A stretch of 64,000 nt of DNA from Thermoanaerobaculia bacterium (GCA_017883205.1 JADGNZ010000006.1:1-64000); one strand, 5' to 3'; counted from the first letter of the stretch, positions 17,718 to 26,617 are shown. Notes: generated by a model from the sequence alone, not told the origin. Numbers and translations are program-made.

Positions 17718-19088
17718 TCAGCCGATCTTGACCACGACCAGCGTCACATCGTCCTGCTGCGCTTCCGTCCCGCGGAACGTCTCGACGTCGCGCAACACCG
17801 CATCGCGGATCTGCTCTGCGTTGCCATCGCAGGCGGCAGCGACGCGGCCGAGCCGTTCCAGTCCATACGTGTCGCCGCGTGCGTTGACGGCTTCGTAAAT
17901 GCCGTCGCTGTGGAGAACGAAGACGTCGCCCGAGGCGAAGGGGACGACCTCCTGCGGCACGTGCTCGCCGAGCCGCGCGCCGAGCGGTAGCGAGTGAAGC
18001 TCGATGAAGTGAGGGACCCCTGCGCGGATTTGAAGAAGGGGCGGATGCCCTGCCGACGCAATCGTGGCGCGTTGCGTTTCGGGATCGAGAAGGAGCACCG
18101 AGATCGTCACCATCATCCTGCGGCGGCTCGACTGCGTGACGACCTCCTGCAGCCGCTCCAGTACGTGCGCAGGATCGAGCAGCGCGTCGCGCAGCAGCGT
18201 GAAGCCGCTGCGAAGCGCGGAGAGCGTGATGCCGCTGGCGAGTCCGTGTCCGGCGACGTCACCGCAGATGACAGCCAGGCGTCCGTCGACGATGTAGTAG
18301 TCGTAGTAGTCGCCGCCTACTTCCGTCGCCGGGAGCGAGATTCCGGTGATGTCTGCCCAGTCGAGCTTCGGCGGCCCCTCGGGGAGCATGCTGATCTGCA
18401 CCTCGCGCGCGAAGCGCAGTTCGTCCCGGATACGCAGTTGCTCGCGCACCTCGGCGCGGCGCTGCACCCCTTCCTCGATTGCCGTCCTGCGGGCACTCCT
18501 GCTGCCGAGTGCCCCGCCTGCGAAGGAGCCGGCATTGACCAGCGAGAGCGCGACCAGAATCCCGGTCGTGTTTCGTTTCATACGTCCCTCGGGAGCAACG
18601 AAGAGCGCTGCAAGGACGATGGCCAGCATCATCGCGTTGAGGGCGATGCGCTGCGGCAGCAGCAGCCGCAGTGCGAGCGTTGCGATGGGAAAGGCGACAC
18701 CCCAGAAGATCCATCCGCCGCCAGACAAGGCAAAAAAGGTGAGCGTGGCGAACTTGACGATAAAAACGACGATCACCCAGCCGGCCAGATTGGCGCGCAC
18801 GAGTCGCGCGTACGCGTGAGGCTTCCAGTTCTCACGCCGGCGCGCGCGCCGCAACTCGATCATCGCGGCGATCATGAAGACGGTGAGCGCGGCATCACAC
18901 AGCGAGAGGGGGATGTGTGTGGATCGCTCCGTCTTCTCGGAGAGAGACATCCCTACAAGGACAAAGGACGTGAGTGCGAAGAACCAGGCGATCACGTAGG
19001 CCCAGACGAGATTCTGCTCGTCGAACCGGCGACGCACCATCTGCGGCTCGGTGATCTGTGCCAGTTGTTCGAGAGTGGGACGATCCAT
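17718..19088 (-). CDS. Membrane-anchored SpoIIE/RsbU-type serine phosphatase
   Basis: A 456-residue protein with several N-terminal membrane helices (about residues 28-190) and a cytoplasmic PP2C-like SpoIIE domain (about 225-456). The linker motif ELRFAREVQISMLP is typical of RsbU relatives. Metal-binding acidic residues fall in TEVGGDYYDYY, VICGDVAGHG and VLHSDGIYEA, with a final QQDDVTLVVVK. Such enzymes dephosphorylate anti-sigma-factor antagonists in partner-switching pathways; no antagonist or anti-sigma kinase gene is adjacent. ATG 19088 is preferred over the upstream frame, which reads a repeat region; GACAAT lies 7 nt upstream. Confidence 0.88.
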   Translation of the reverse strand: MDRPTLEQLAQITEPQMVRRRFDEQNLVWAYVIAWFFALTSFVLVGMSLSEKTERSTHIPLSLCDAALTVFMIAAMIELRRARRRENWKPHAYARLVRANLAGWVIVVFIVKFATLTFFALSGGGWIFWGVAFPIATLALRLLLPQRIALNAMMLAIVLAALFVAPEGRMKRNTTGILVALSLVNAGSFAGGALGSRSARRTAIEEGVQRRAEVREQLRIRDELRFAREVQISMLPEGPPKLDWADITGISLPATEVGGDYYDYYIVDGRLAVICGDVAGHGLASGITLSALRSGFTLLRDALLDPAHVLERLQEVVTQSSRRRMMVTISVLLLDPETQRATIASAGHPPLLQIRAGVPHFIELHSLPLGARLGEHVPQEVVPFASGDVFVLHSDGIYEAVNARGDTYGLERLGRVAAACDGNAEQIRDAVLRDVETFRGTEAQQDDVTLVVVKIG

Positions 19089-19235
19089 CGGCAGTATTGT
19101 CGCCGATGAGTACGGCGAATCGCCGCCGCGGTTCTGCGAGGGGCCGGCACAGCAGGGTCTCGGGGAGCGTGCGGATGTGAGCTGACGCACGTTTTGGGAA
19201 GGGCGCTGAGCCGCGTAGTCCAACGAGAATCATGA

Positions 19236-19295
19236 ACCACAGAGACACTGAGATCACAGAGAAGGCTGTCCCTGTGACCTCTGTGTCTCCGTGGT
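19236..19295. repeat. CCACAGAGACAC fold-back repeat, copy 2
   Basis: CCACAGAGACACTGAG faces CTCTGTGTCTCCGTGG across a short spacer, lying between the phosphatase 5' end and the TPR gene 3' end. It is related to 12460-12523. Confidence 0.7.
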
Positions 19296-19320
19296 GAAAG
19301 GGTTTTGCTGCGGCCGCCGA

Positions 19321-20943
19321 TTAGTAATCCGCCAAATCCAATTTCCCTCCCACCCATACCCGCCCGAACTCTGCAGTCGTGGATGACGCATCCTTCTTCT
19401 GCGCGCGCAGTGCGGCGGCGAGGCCGTAGAGCGAGCGCGGGTTGTTCGGATTGCGTTTGAGGTCGGCGCGGAAGACTTTGGCTGCTTCGGCGGGCTGTCT
19501 GTCGCGGAGGAGCGTGGCGCCGAGGGTTTCGCGGGTGGGGTAGAACCAATCGGTTGGCTCGTCGTAGTCGAGGGAGTCTTCTTTCTCTACTGCGGTGGTG
19601 TATTCGGCGATGGCGTGTTTGTTGTCGCCTTTGGCGGCGGCGATGCGGCCGGAAAGCACGTGGGCGGCGACTTCGATGACGTTCTTTTGCGAGTTCTGGT
19701 AGAGGCCGGGATCGTCGGGAACGTTGGCGCGCGCGGCTTCGAATGCCTTCTGTTCTGATTCCGCGCCGCTCACGTCGCCCAACATCGCCAGGGCTGAGCC
19801 GCGGGCGAAGTGCGAATACGCACTCGACAAAGGTCCGGCGTCGGCCGGTTTCTTCTTCAGCACATCGCGCCAGCGTCCGAAGTGCACCAGCACGAGCATA
19901 TTGGTCGCCGCAAATCCCTCGGCGGGCGGCATGACCTTCGCCATCGTCGCGGCGTTGGCCGAGAACTCATCGGCCATCTTCTTCGCTTCGGCGAACCGTC
20001 CGATCATCGCGTACGAGGCCAGGCCGAACTGGAGATTGTGGTTGTAATACATCATCGCGTAGACGTTGTCGCCGCCGTTTTTCTTGATGAACTCGCGGTC
20101 GGTCTCGGCGGCCTTCGTGTTCGCGTGCGCGGCGCCGGTGTAGTTGCCGGTGCGCTGGAAGATGTGCGCGGGCATGTGGACGAGATGACCCGAGGCGGGA
20201 GCCATCGTCTGCAGACGCCGGGCGCTGGCGAGAGCGCGCTCAGGATGCGACGACGCTTCGACGGCGTGGATGTAGTAGTGATTCGCGCCGAGGTGGTTCG
20301 GGTTGCGGCGGAGAACGGACTCCAGGGTGGTGACGATCTCGGTCGTGCCTTCGTTCGGTTTACCGTCGTGCGACCAGAACTTCCACGGATGAAGGTCCAT
20401 CATGCTCTCGGCGTAGAGCGTGGCGATATCGAGATCGGCCGGATACTTCTTCGACAGCGCTCCCATGGAGGCGCTGTAGTCGGCGCTGAGCTTTTTGAGG
20501 TCGGCCTTCGGATCGTTGCTGTAGCGCCTCGCCAGCGCGTCGATGAGATCGCGTTCCTCCGCGCTGGCGCGTGACGCGTGTGCGAGCGCGGCCTGGACGC
20601 CGTCGTAGGCCTGCTTTTCGCGATCGGGATCGACATCGAGATTGATGTTCGGCCCGAGCGCGAGCGCGGCTCCCCAGTAGCCCATGGCCAGGTCAGGATC
20701 GAGCTGCGTGGCGTGCTGAAATGAACGGACCGCGGACTCATGATTGAACCCGTACAGATACTTCATCCCCTGATCGAAGTACTTCTGCGCCGCGGCATTC
20801 TTGGTCGACACGGCCCAATGAAAGTGGCCGAGTCCGGGCTCGAGGGCCATCGGTTTGGCGTCATCGTGCGACGCCGCGTCGTGCTGTGCGAGAGCTGGCG
20901 CCGCGACGATCAATGAAAGGAGAAGGATGCGGAACACGCGCAT
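19321..20943 (-). CDS. Secreted tetratricopeptide-repeat protein
   Basis: A 540-residue exported protein with a signal peptide (MRVFRILLLSLIVAAPALAQ) and helical repeats throughout. TPR-like signatures include QKYFDQGMKYLYGFNHESA, FQHATQLDPDLAMGYWGAAL and the C-terminal LKRNPNNPRSLYGLAAALR. His-rich patches (HLVHMPAHIF, LGANHYYIHAVE) are a notable feature of this family of large TPR proteins; their function is not established. Start ATG 20943 has GGAGG five bases upstream, one of the few clear ribosome sites in the window; an earlier ATG at 20955 is in frame. A scaffolding role in the periplasm is inferred. Confidence 0.8.
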   Translation of the reverse strand: MRVFRILLLSLIVAAPALAQHDAASHDDAKPMALEPGLGHFHWAVSTKNAAAQKYFDQGMKYLYGFNHESAVRSFQHATQLDPDLAMGYWGAALALGPNINLDVDPDREKQAYDGVQAALAHASRASAEERDLIDALARRYSNDPKADLKKLSADYSASMGALSKKYPADLDIATLYAESMMDLHPWKFWSHDGKPNEGTTEIVTTLESVLRRNPNHLGANHYYIHAVEASSHPERALASARRLQTMAPASGHLVHMPAHIFQRTGNYTGAAHANTKAAETDREFIKKNGGDNVYAMMYYNHNLQFGLASYAMIGRFAEAKKMADEFSANAATMAKVMPPAEGFAATNMLVLVHFGRWRDVLKKKPADAGPLSSAYSHFARGSALAMLGDVSGAESEQKAFEAARANVPDDPGLYQNSQKNVIEVAAHVLSGRIAAAKGDNKHAIAEYTTAVEKEDSLDYDEPTDWFYPTRETLGATLLRDRQPAEAAKVFRADLKRNPNNPRSLYGLAAALRAQKKDASSTTAEFGRVWVGGKLDLADY

Positions 20944-21157
20944 AGTGGCCTCCATATGAATGATTGATACGGGGCACCGGGCACTGCGGATTGGGGAAGA
21001 TGATAACGCGGTCATGCGATCGCGCGGTCATTACCTCCGCACTCGCAACCGCGACACCGGAGCGCGCTGGCCCCTCGGTGAAGCCGCTTGACATCAAGTC
21101 GTATGTCATCCACGATGTCAATCACTTCATCAATCTCCGTGAAGCGGAAAGTCAACA

Positions 21158-21499
21158 ATGGCAGCGACAACTCTTGCTGAAAAGCTGGAGAACATCAAGA
21201 ACCTCGGCGGGATCAATGGCCGCGATGTGGCCGAGCTTCTGGACACCACGCCGGAGACCGTCTCGCGATGGGTGAACGGGAGAGTTGACCCGCAGCGAGA
21301 TCGTCTGAACCGCCTCTTGCAGTTGGAGTTCTTTCTAGGCGAGCTTTCGGAGCTCTATCCGCCACGAGAAGCGCGCCTCTGGCTTCTGTCACCACATCGG
21401 CTGCTTGGCGGAGCGACGCCTGCTGACCGCATACGAGAGGGGAAGACCGAGGACGTTCTTGCACTTCTCGAGCAGTTGCGATCCGGGGCGTACGTCTGA
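21158..21499 (+). CDS. Xre/MbcA/ParS-type antitoxin, no toxin partner seen
   Basis: A 113-residue protein with an N-terminal helix-turn-helix (GRDVAELLDTTPETVSRWVN) and a C-terminal toxin-binding DUF2384-like part (REARLWLLSPHRLLGGATPA). These antitoxins normally precede a RES-domain toxin that degrades NAD. Here the next gene is on the opposite strand 10 bp away, and no RES domain is encoded nearby. A TTGACA sequence at 21088-21093 may be a -35 box, but the matching -10 is weak. It may be a solitary regulator or the remnant of a lost module. Confidence 0.8.
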   Translation: MAATTLAEKLENIKNLGGINGRDVAELLDTTPETVSRWVNGRVDPQRDRLNRLLQLEFFLGELSELYPPREARLWLLSPHRLLGGATPADRIREGKTEDVLALLEQLRSGAYV

Positions 21500-21509
21500 G
21501 CTCCGCGAA

Positions 21510-22715
21510 CTACGCCGCCGTCACCGCGTTCCCCTCGTACAAAATCTCGTAGCGCATCTCGGTCGCGCCGATGCGGATCTGGTCGCCGTTCTTGAGCAGG
21601 GCGTGGAACGTGCGCGCGCCGTTGAGCCATGTGCCGTTGCGGCTCTTGAGGTCTTCGATGGCGTATCCGTCGGGACCGCGGTAGATGCGGACGTGATGGC
21701 CGGAGACGCCGAGGTCGGCGAGAGAGATCTGGTTGTCGCGCTGACGCCCGATCAGATACTCCGACTCGGTCAGCGGAAACATCAGGCCCGCATCTTCGCC
21801 ATTTGTGATCGTGAGCTGCGCGATCGTCGGCTTGACCACGTCTTTGTACGAGAGCTTCGCTTCGGTCGAGACGAGGAGGTTCGTATCGTCGGCAACCTCG
21901 CGGACCGTCGAGTCAGCGCTGAACGTCGCCGGCTTCTGGCGCATCGTTTCTTCGAGCGGCGACGTGGCCGGCTTCGTGCGGCTCGTGTCGTCCGGTGATG
22001 GCGTATGTGTGACCGGCTCGATCAGCTTGTTGCCGAAGAGTCCGTAGATGACGCGATAAACGTGGAGCGGCTCTTCGTCGGCAGCCAGCGCCAGCTCGCC
22101 GAGCTTGCGCCGGCCGTTGATGAGGAAAAGGATCTTCCACTCATCGAGCGAGAGAGTGATCTTCTCCGCATCAGGATTCGAAACGACTTTGAAGACCACG
22201 GTGTTGTCGGGAAGAAGACGTTCGCACTCTTCCCACTCCTCGATGCGCCGGGCCCCTTCCATGATGAGGTTCGACAGATCGATGGCGATCGTCACGGCGT
22301 ACGGAGGGAGGACGGTGTCGTCGATGAATGCGAACGTGCCGCCGGGCCAGACGAAGGAGTCGTAGATGATCTCGGACACCTGCACCTTGAGGAAGTCGCG
22401 GAGTTGGTCGTCGGTCAGCAGCCCCTGCTGCACTGCAATCTGCCCGAACCTTCCACCCTCGGCGTGCATCAGCTTGTCGATGGCAGCACGTTGCTCGGCG
22501 GAGATCTTCTTCTTGCGCAGGAGAACGGCGCCGAGCCGGAGCGTCTCCTGATTCGATCCCGCGTAGACGACGGAGCCTTTGTCGAAGAAGACCGTCGCCT
22601 CGCTGCCGCCGCTGGTGAGCGTGAGCGTGCCGCTCTTCCGCGCTGACGCCAGAAACGTCAACACGTCAGGCAAGCGAAAGGATGTGAGATTCCCGCGAAG
22701 CGACGGATCTGTCAT
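21510..22715 (-). CDS. DUF4388 (PATAN-like) and FHA domain protein
   Basis: A 401-residue cytoplasmic signalling protein. The N-terminus (RGNLTSFRLPDVLTFLASAR) is a DUF4388 domain, continuing to about residue 150. A middle winged-helix-like segment (about 180-240) and a Ser/Thr-rich linker follow. The C-terminal FHA domain (about 305-390) has YLIGRQRDNQISLADLGVSG HH and LKSRNGTWLNG, the phosphothreonine-binding signature. It would read out Ser/Thr kinase activity, common in this type of bacterium, but no kinase gene is adjacent. ATG 22715 is chosen; TACAAT ends 11 nt upstream. Divergent from the MFS gene, sharing an inverted repeat. Confidence 0.85.
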   Translation of the reverse strand: MTDPSLRGNLTSFRLPDVLTFLASARKSGTLTLTSGGSEATVFFDKGSVVYAGSNQETLRLGAVLLRKKKISAEQRAAIDKLMHAEGGRFGQIAVQQGLLTDDQLRDFLKVQVSEIIYDSFVWPGGTFAFIDDTVLPPYAVTIAIDLSNLIMEGARRIEEWEECERLLPDNTVVFKVVSNPDAEKITLSLDEWKILFLINGRRKLGELALAADEEPLHVYRVIYGLFGNKLIEPVTHTPSPDDTSRTKPATSPLEETMRQKPATFSADSTVREVADDTNLLVSTEAKLSYKDVVKPTIAQLTITNGEDAGLMFPLTESEYLIGRQRDNQISLADLGVSGHHVRIYRGPDGYAIEDLKSRNGTWLNGARTFHALLKNGDQIRIGATEMRYEILYEGNAVTAA

Positions 22716-22726
22716 TCGGTGCGGAG

Positions 22727-22752
22727 ATTGTAGCAAGCACCTCCGCTACAAT
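22727..22752. promoter_or_regulatory. Divergent promoter palindrome carrying two TACAAT boxes
   Basis: ATTGTAGC at 22727-22734 and GCTACAAT at 22745-22752 form a perfect 8-bp inverted repeat with a 10-bp spacer. Each arm holds a TACAAT box pointing outward, 11 nt from the ATG at 22715 and 9 nt from the ATG at 22762. The 46-bp gap leaves no room for an ordinary leader. It could serve as paired -10 boxes and as an operator. Confidence 0.55.
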
Positions 22753-22761
22753 TTCGCACCA

Positions 22762-23967
22762 ATGCAATCCAACTCACGTCACGCCGTCGCCGCCGGGTTT
22801 CTCGGCTGGACGCTCGATGCCTTCGATTTCTTCATCGTCGTCTTCCTTCTCGACACGCTGGCGCTGCAGTTCGGCGTGCCGAAGTCGAGGATCATCCTCA
22901 CGCTGACTGCGACGCTGGCGCTGCGTCCCGTGGGCGCGATCATCTTCGGCATGCTGGCCGATCGTTACGGGCGGCGGACTCCGCTGATGGTGAACGTCAT
23001 CTACTTCTCGGTGATCGAGCTTCTCTCCGGCTTCTCGATGACGTTCACGCAGTTTCTCGTGCTGCGCGCGCTCTTCGGGATCGGCATGGGAGGGGAGTGG
23101 GGCGTCGGCGCATCGTTGGCGCTGGAGAACGCGCCGACGAAATGGCGCGGCGTGCTGTCAGGCATCCTGCAAAGCGGCTACTCGATCGGATATCTGCTCG
23201 CGGCGATTGCCACACGGCTGGTCCTGCCGCACTACGGCTGGCGCTGGATGTTCTGGCTCGGCGCGGTGCCGGCGCTCCTCGCGCTTTACATCCGGACGAA
23301 GGTCCCGGAGTCGCAGGCGTGGAAGGAGCATCGCGTCGGAAGCTTCAGCGAGATGCTGCGCGCGATCCAGGGACAGGGGCGCAGCTTTCTCTACCTCGTT
23401 CTGCTGATGACGTTCATGATGTTTCTCTCGCACGGGACGCAGGATCTCTACCCCGACTTTCTCAAGAGCGCGCGCGGCGTGCCGGCGACGACGGTGCCGT
23501 ACGTGGCGATGCTCTACAACGTCGGCGCGGTCGTAGGCGCGATCATCTTCGGCCAGCTCTCGCAGAAGATTGGCCGCCGCTACAGCATGATCGCGGCGCT
23601 GATCGTGTCGCTGCTGGTGATTCCGATGTGGGCGTTTGGCGGTTCGCTGGTGATCCTCGCCGCCGGAGCATTCCTGATGCAGGTCGGCGTGCAGGGCGCG
23701 TGGGGGATCATCCCGATCCATCTCAACGAGCTCGCACCTGATGCCGTGCGCGGCCTCATGCCCGGACTGGCGTACCAATTCGGGATTCTCGTCGCCGCAC
23801 CGACGAACTCGATCGAAGACGCGTTACGCGCCCGGTTCGGTTACTCCTGGGCGCTCGCAGGATTCGAGATCTTCGTGATGGTGGCGCTGACGATCATTCT
23901 GCTCTTCGGCCGCGAGAATCACGGCCGGTCGTTCCATTCGGGAGATCTCCTGATCGAGAAAGAGTGA
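22762..23967 (+). CDS. MFS transporter, SHS/carboxylate-like
   Basis: A 401-residue, 12-helix major facilitator carrier. The loop 2-3 signature is GMLADRYGRRTPL, and ALFGIGMGGEWGVGASLALE in helices 4-5 is typical of the sialate/lactate-type proton symporters. The central loop carries RTKVPESQAWKEH. Import of an organic acid by proton symport is a family inference; the substrate cannot be read from the sequence. ATG 22762 is chosen because helix 1 begins about ten residues in and TACAAT lies 9 nt upstream; the frame open from 22579 is antisense to the FHA gene. No catabolic genes adjoin it. Confidence 0.87.
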   Translation: MQSNSRHAVAAGFLGWTLDAFDFFIVVFLLDTLALQFGVPKSRIILTLTATLALRPVGAIIFGMLADRYGRRTPLMVNVIYFSVIELLSGFSMTFTQFLVLRALFGIGMGGEWGVGASLALENAPTKWRGVLSGILQSGYSIGYLLAAIATRLVLPHYGWRWMFWLGAVPALLALYIRTKVPESQAWKEHRVGSFSEMLRAIQGQGRSFLYLVLLMTFMMFLSHGTQDLYPDFLKSARGVPATTVPYVAMLYNVGAVVGAIIFGQLSQKIGRRYSMIAALIVSLLVIPMWAFGGSLVILAAGAFLMQVGVQGAWGIIPIHLNELAPDAVRGLMPGLAYQFGILVAAPTNSIEDALRARFGYSWALAGFEIFVMVALTIILLFGRENHGRSFHSGDLLIEKE

Positions 23968-24018
23968 GCGATGACGTTGCGGGACCCGTCGGCCTGGTTC
24001 GAGCTCCCCGGTCGTTTT

Positions 24019-24106
24019 CTGTCGCCCGCTGAAGCGGGCTCCGGGATTATGGGAACGTTCTTGGATGAGCCCCGCAATTTTTCGAGCCCGCTTCAGCGGG
24101 CGACAG
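24019..24106. repeat. Fold-back repeat with 22-bp perfect arms
   Basis: Arms at 24019-24040 and 24085-24106 are perfect complements, each containing CCCGCTGAAGCGGG, itself a palindrome. Farther right (about 24190-24235) come copies of the CGCGCGAAGCGCAA motif that recurs near 28770, 29350 and 55990. Nothing else is seen from 23968 to 24267. Confidence 0.7.
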
Positions 24107-24255
24107 AGGAGATCGGCGCGACAGCGAAAAATCATCGCCGAATTCGCCGGCACCGACATCGCGCGTGCGGCCGTCCGCGACCGTGACGCCCCGCAAACGC
24201 GCGAAGCGCAACCAACCGACAACCGACAACGCGCGCAGCGCCATACCCACAGCGC

Positions 24256-24261
24256 TATCAT
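24256..24261 (+). promoter_or_regulatory. Leaderless-type -10 box TATCAT
   Basis: TATCAT ends 6 nt before the TTG start at 24268, with no ribosome site between. Confidence 0.35.
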
Positions 24262-24267
24262 CAAACC

Positions 24268-24984
24268 TTGCTTCCGCTCGCCGATCACAACCCGCGACGG
24301 ACGACGCCGGTCGTCAACATCATCCTCATCGTCATCAACGTGCTGATGTTCTTCTGGGAGATCTCCCTCGGGCCGCAAATCGAGCCGGTTCTGACCAACG
24401 TTGCGTTCGTTCCGGCGCGCTTCTGGTATCTGCCCGATTCGCTCCTTCCGAACATCATCACGATGTTCGTTTCGATGTTCCTTCACGGCGGCTGGCTTCA
24501 CCTCGGCGGGAACATGCTCTACCTCTGGGTCTTCGGCGATAACGTCGAGGACCGCCTCGGGCACGTCAAGTATTTCTTTTTCTACATCGCCTGCGGTCTC
24601 GTCGCCACGCTGACGCACGCGGCAATGAACCCCGCCTCGCGCGTGCCGTCTATCGGGGCGTCAGGAGCGATCGCCGGAGTACTCGGCGCGTACATCGTGC
24701 TCTTTCCGAAGCAGCGCGTCACGACGTTGATCCCGATCTTCATCTTCGTCACCGTCCGCGAGATCCCCGCCGTCTTCCTCCTCGGCTTCTGGATCGTCGT
24801 GCAGATCTTCTTCGGTGCGGTGTCGATGAACGGCGGTCTTCAGAGCGCTGGCGGCGTTGCCTACTTCGCGCACATCGGAGGTTTCATCGCCGGGATGCTG
24901 CTGATCGTCCTCCTCGGCGGTCTGCGACGGCGGCCTCTGCGTCCGGTGCCTCAGAACTATCGGTGGCGCAGCGGACCTCTTTAA
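24268..24984 (+). CDS. Rhomboid-family intramembrane serine protease
   Basis: A 238-residue membrane protein of six to seven helices. The catalytic serine is in PSIGASGAIAGVLGAY (near residue 132), and the partner histidine in AYFAHIGGFIAGM (near 202). The loop motif MFLHGGWLHLGGNMLYLWVF is typical of rhomboids. It would cleave single-pass membrane proteins inside the bilayer; its targets are unknown. The start is a TTG at 24268, the first in-frame start ahead of the first helix, with a TATCAT box 6 nt upstream. Its stop overlaps that of the convergent GalT-like gene by 4 bp. Confidence 0.88.
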   Translation: MLPLADHNPRRTTPVVNIILIVINVLMFFWEISLGPQIEPVLTNVAFVPARFWYLPDSLLPNIITMFVSMFLHGGWLHLGGNMLYLWVFGDNVEDRLGHVKYFFFYIACGLVATLTHAAMNPASRVPSIGASGAIAGVLGAYIVLFPKQRVTTLIPIFIFVTVREIPAVFLLGFWIVVQIFFGAVSMNGGLQSAGGVAYFAHIGGFIAGMLLIVLLGGLRRRPLRPVPQNYRWRSGPL

Positions 24985-25817
24985 TATGTCCATGGCATTT
25001 TTTCGATGCGTGAAAAGAGCCTGGCAACGTCGACACCGGTGACGGTGTTTACGAACGTTCCGGTCCCGAGCTCGAAGCCCGCGACCGCGGCGATGCGCGG
25101 GAGAAGCTCGAGATACCAATGTCCTCTCGGCTCGCCCGGGAACACGACAAATGCCCAGTTGAAGGAATCGCTGATGGCGCTCATGGCCCGGACCGACGAC
25201 TGGAGCAACGCCGCAAGCTCGTGCGCTTCGTCGATGACGTGCTCGTGCGCTTTAGGCACGATCCACTGCTGGTACGCGAGACGCGCGCCGCGCGGGGCAA
25301 TCCATCGATAGTTCTCGGACTCGGCGATCAGAGGATGCTCGCGCAGATCGCACAGCGGGCAGTTGGGGGCCTCCGCGAATGCATCGCTCTCGCGCGTGAT
25401 GCGCGCTGGGACGAACGAGGTCCCTACCAGTTGCGAGTGGAGATGAGGAATCGACGCGCCCGCCTTCCGCCCCTGGTTCTTGAAGATGCAGACGTACGCC
25501 GTCTTCGCGGCCAGCGCGCGGTACCGCTCGAAATAGAGCTCGACAACGCGCTGCGCATGATCGGGAGCGAGCGCGTCAAACGTGTCGTCGTGCAGAGCGC
25601 TCTCGACGATGATCTCGGAGTGCTCAGTCGGTGGATAACGATTGGGGAAAACGCGGATCCGCCACGGATCGCCATCGCGGCAGATCTCCGGCGGCGTTTC
25701 GCTTTCGGCGCCGGGGCAGAAGGGGCAGGGAGCGCCATCATAGACATTGGGCCGGTCCTCGCGTTGCGGCGCGATAATCACCGGCTCGCCTGTGATCGGA
25801 TTCAACTCCTCTGTCAC
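24981..25817 (-). CDS. Galactose-1-phosphate uridylyltransferase-like HIT enzyme
   Basis: A 278-residue GalT-family nucleotidyltransferase. The start PITGEPVIIAPQREDRPN, the zinc-type CPFC with DLR...CPLC, and PNRYPPTEHSEIIVES agree with the family. The active site reads GASIPHLHSQL, so the catalytic HxHxQ triad is HLHSQ instead of the usual HPHxQ. The second half (WAFVVFPGEPRGHWYLEL) matches the substrate-binding sheet. It would exchange UMP between UDP-sugar and sugar-1-phosphate, though paralogues use other nucleotides. The GTG at 25817 overlaps the upstream stop by 4 bp, so translation is coupled to the CDP-alcohol transferase gene. Confidence 0.82.
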   Translation of the reverse strand: MTEELNPITGEPVIIAPQREDRPNVYDGAPCPFCPGAESETPPEICRDGDPWRIRVFPNRYPPTEHSEIIVESALHDDTFDALAPDHAQRVVELYFERYRALAAKTAYVCIFKNQGRKAGASIPHLHSQLVGTSFVPARITRESDAFAEAPNCPLCDLREHPLIAESENYRWIAPRGARLAYQQWIVPKAHEHVIDEAHELAALLQSSVRAMSAISDSFNWAFVVFPGEPRGHWYLELLPRIAAVAGFELGTGTFVNTVTGVDVARLFSRIEKMPWTY

Positions 25818-26428
25818 GAGCGCTCCAGGCGAATGGCGACGCGCACGCGCTGCACGACGCCGTAGAGCGCGAAGAGCAGAACGATCACGGCCAGCCATTC
25901 AGCGACGGTCAGCCTCGCGAATTGCAACGCCTGCCATCCATTCGTGAAGAGGCTGTACGAGACGATCGGCAGGATGATGATGCCGAGGACGAACTCGCCG
26001 CGGCCGATGGACTCGTAGTTGCGCTCGCCGTACGTCGCCTCGATCTGCGTGCCGATGTAGCCGTTGAGCATCGTCATGATGATGCCGGCCATCGCCAGCG
26101 GCTGGCGGACGTTGTTGCCGTAGAGCCAGCAAGCAGCAAGGAGCGTGTCGCCGACGCGGTCAGCGCAGTGATCGAGAAAGTCGCCGAAGCGCGAGGTCTT
26201 GTTCTGCACGCGCGCCACGATGCCGTCGAAAGCATCGGCCAGTCCGCTGATGGCGATGAAGATGATGGCGACGAGGAAGAGCGACGGCCGCTGCCCGCCG
26301 TATGCCAGACACGCCGCGCCAATCAGGTTCAGCGCGAACGCAATGAGAGTGATCACGTTCGGGGACAGCGGCATCCGCCGCGCCAGCGGTGTAAACCAGC
26401 GAGCGAGGCGCTCGCGCCAGGGGTGCAT
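25814..26428 (-). CDS. CDP-alcohol phosphatidyltransferase family protein
   Basis: A 204-residue membrane enzyme with about six helices. The full catalytic motif D-x2-DG-x2-AR-x8-G-x3-D-x3-D is seen in LADAFDGIVARVQN followed by RFGDFLDHCADR (about residues 64-92). Family members transfer a phosphoalcohol from a CDP-linked donor in phospholipid or inositol-phosphate lipid synthesis; the acceptor is not identifiable. ATG 26428 has TACAAT 7 nt upstream. It is translationally coupled to the GalT-like gene, which suggests a shared nucleotide-sugar or lipid-head-group pathway; that link is inference. Confidence 0.85.
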   Translation of the reverse strand: MHPWRERLARWFTPLARRMPLSPNVITLIAFALNLIGAACLAYGGQRPSLFLVAIIFIAISGLADAFDGIVARVQNKTSRFGDFLDHCADRVGDTLLAACWLYGNNVRQPLAMAGIIMTMLNGYIGTQIEATYGERNYESIGRGEFVLGIIILPIVSYSLFTNGWQALQFARLTVAEWLAVIVLLFALYGVVQRVRVAIRLERS

Positions 26429-26435
26429 GCGAGGG

Positions 26436-26441
26436 ATTGTA
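26436..26441 (-). promoter_or_regulatory. Leaderless-type -10 box TACAAT
   Basis: TACAAT on the minus strand ends 7 nt before ATG 26428. No Shine-Dalgarno lies between. Confidence 0.45.
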
Positions 26442-26448
26442 TGGCGGG

Positions 26449-26617
26449 GCGGGAGTCGGTTGTCGGGCGCGGGAGTCGGTTGTCGGGAGTCGGGGGTCGG
26501 AGCGAAACCTTCGCCGCGCGGCGCGGGAGTCGGTTGTCAGAAGTCGAGGGTCGGAGCGAAAACCTTCGCCACTTGCTTCTCCGACTCCCGACCCCCGACA
26601 CCCGACACCCGACTCCC
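26449..26617. repeat. GTCGGG fold-back repeat, copy a
   Basis: Direct runs of GGGAGTCGGTTGTCGGG on the left face CCCGACACCCGACTCCC on the right, giving a long imperfect hairpin. The right end abuts the L,D-transpeptidase stop codon at 26618. Related copies lie at 36456-36600 (inside nuoCD), 36893-36932 and 61952-62025. Confidence 0.75.
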
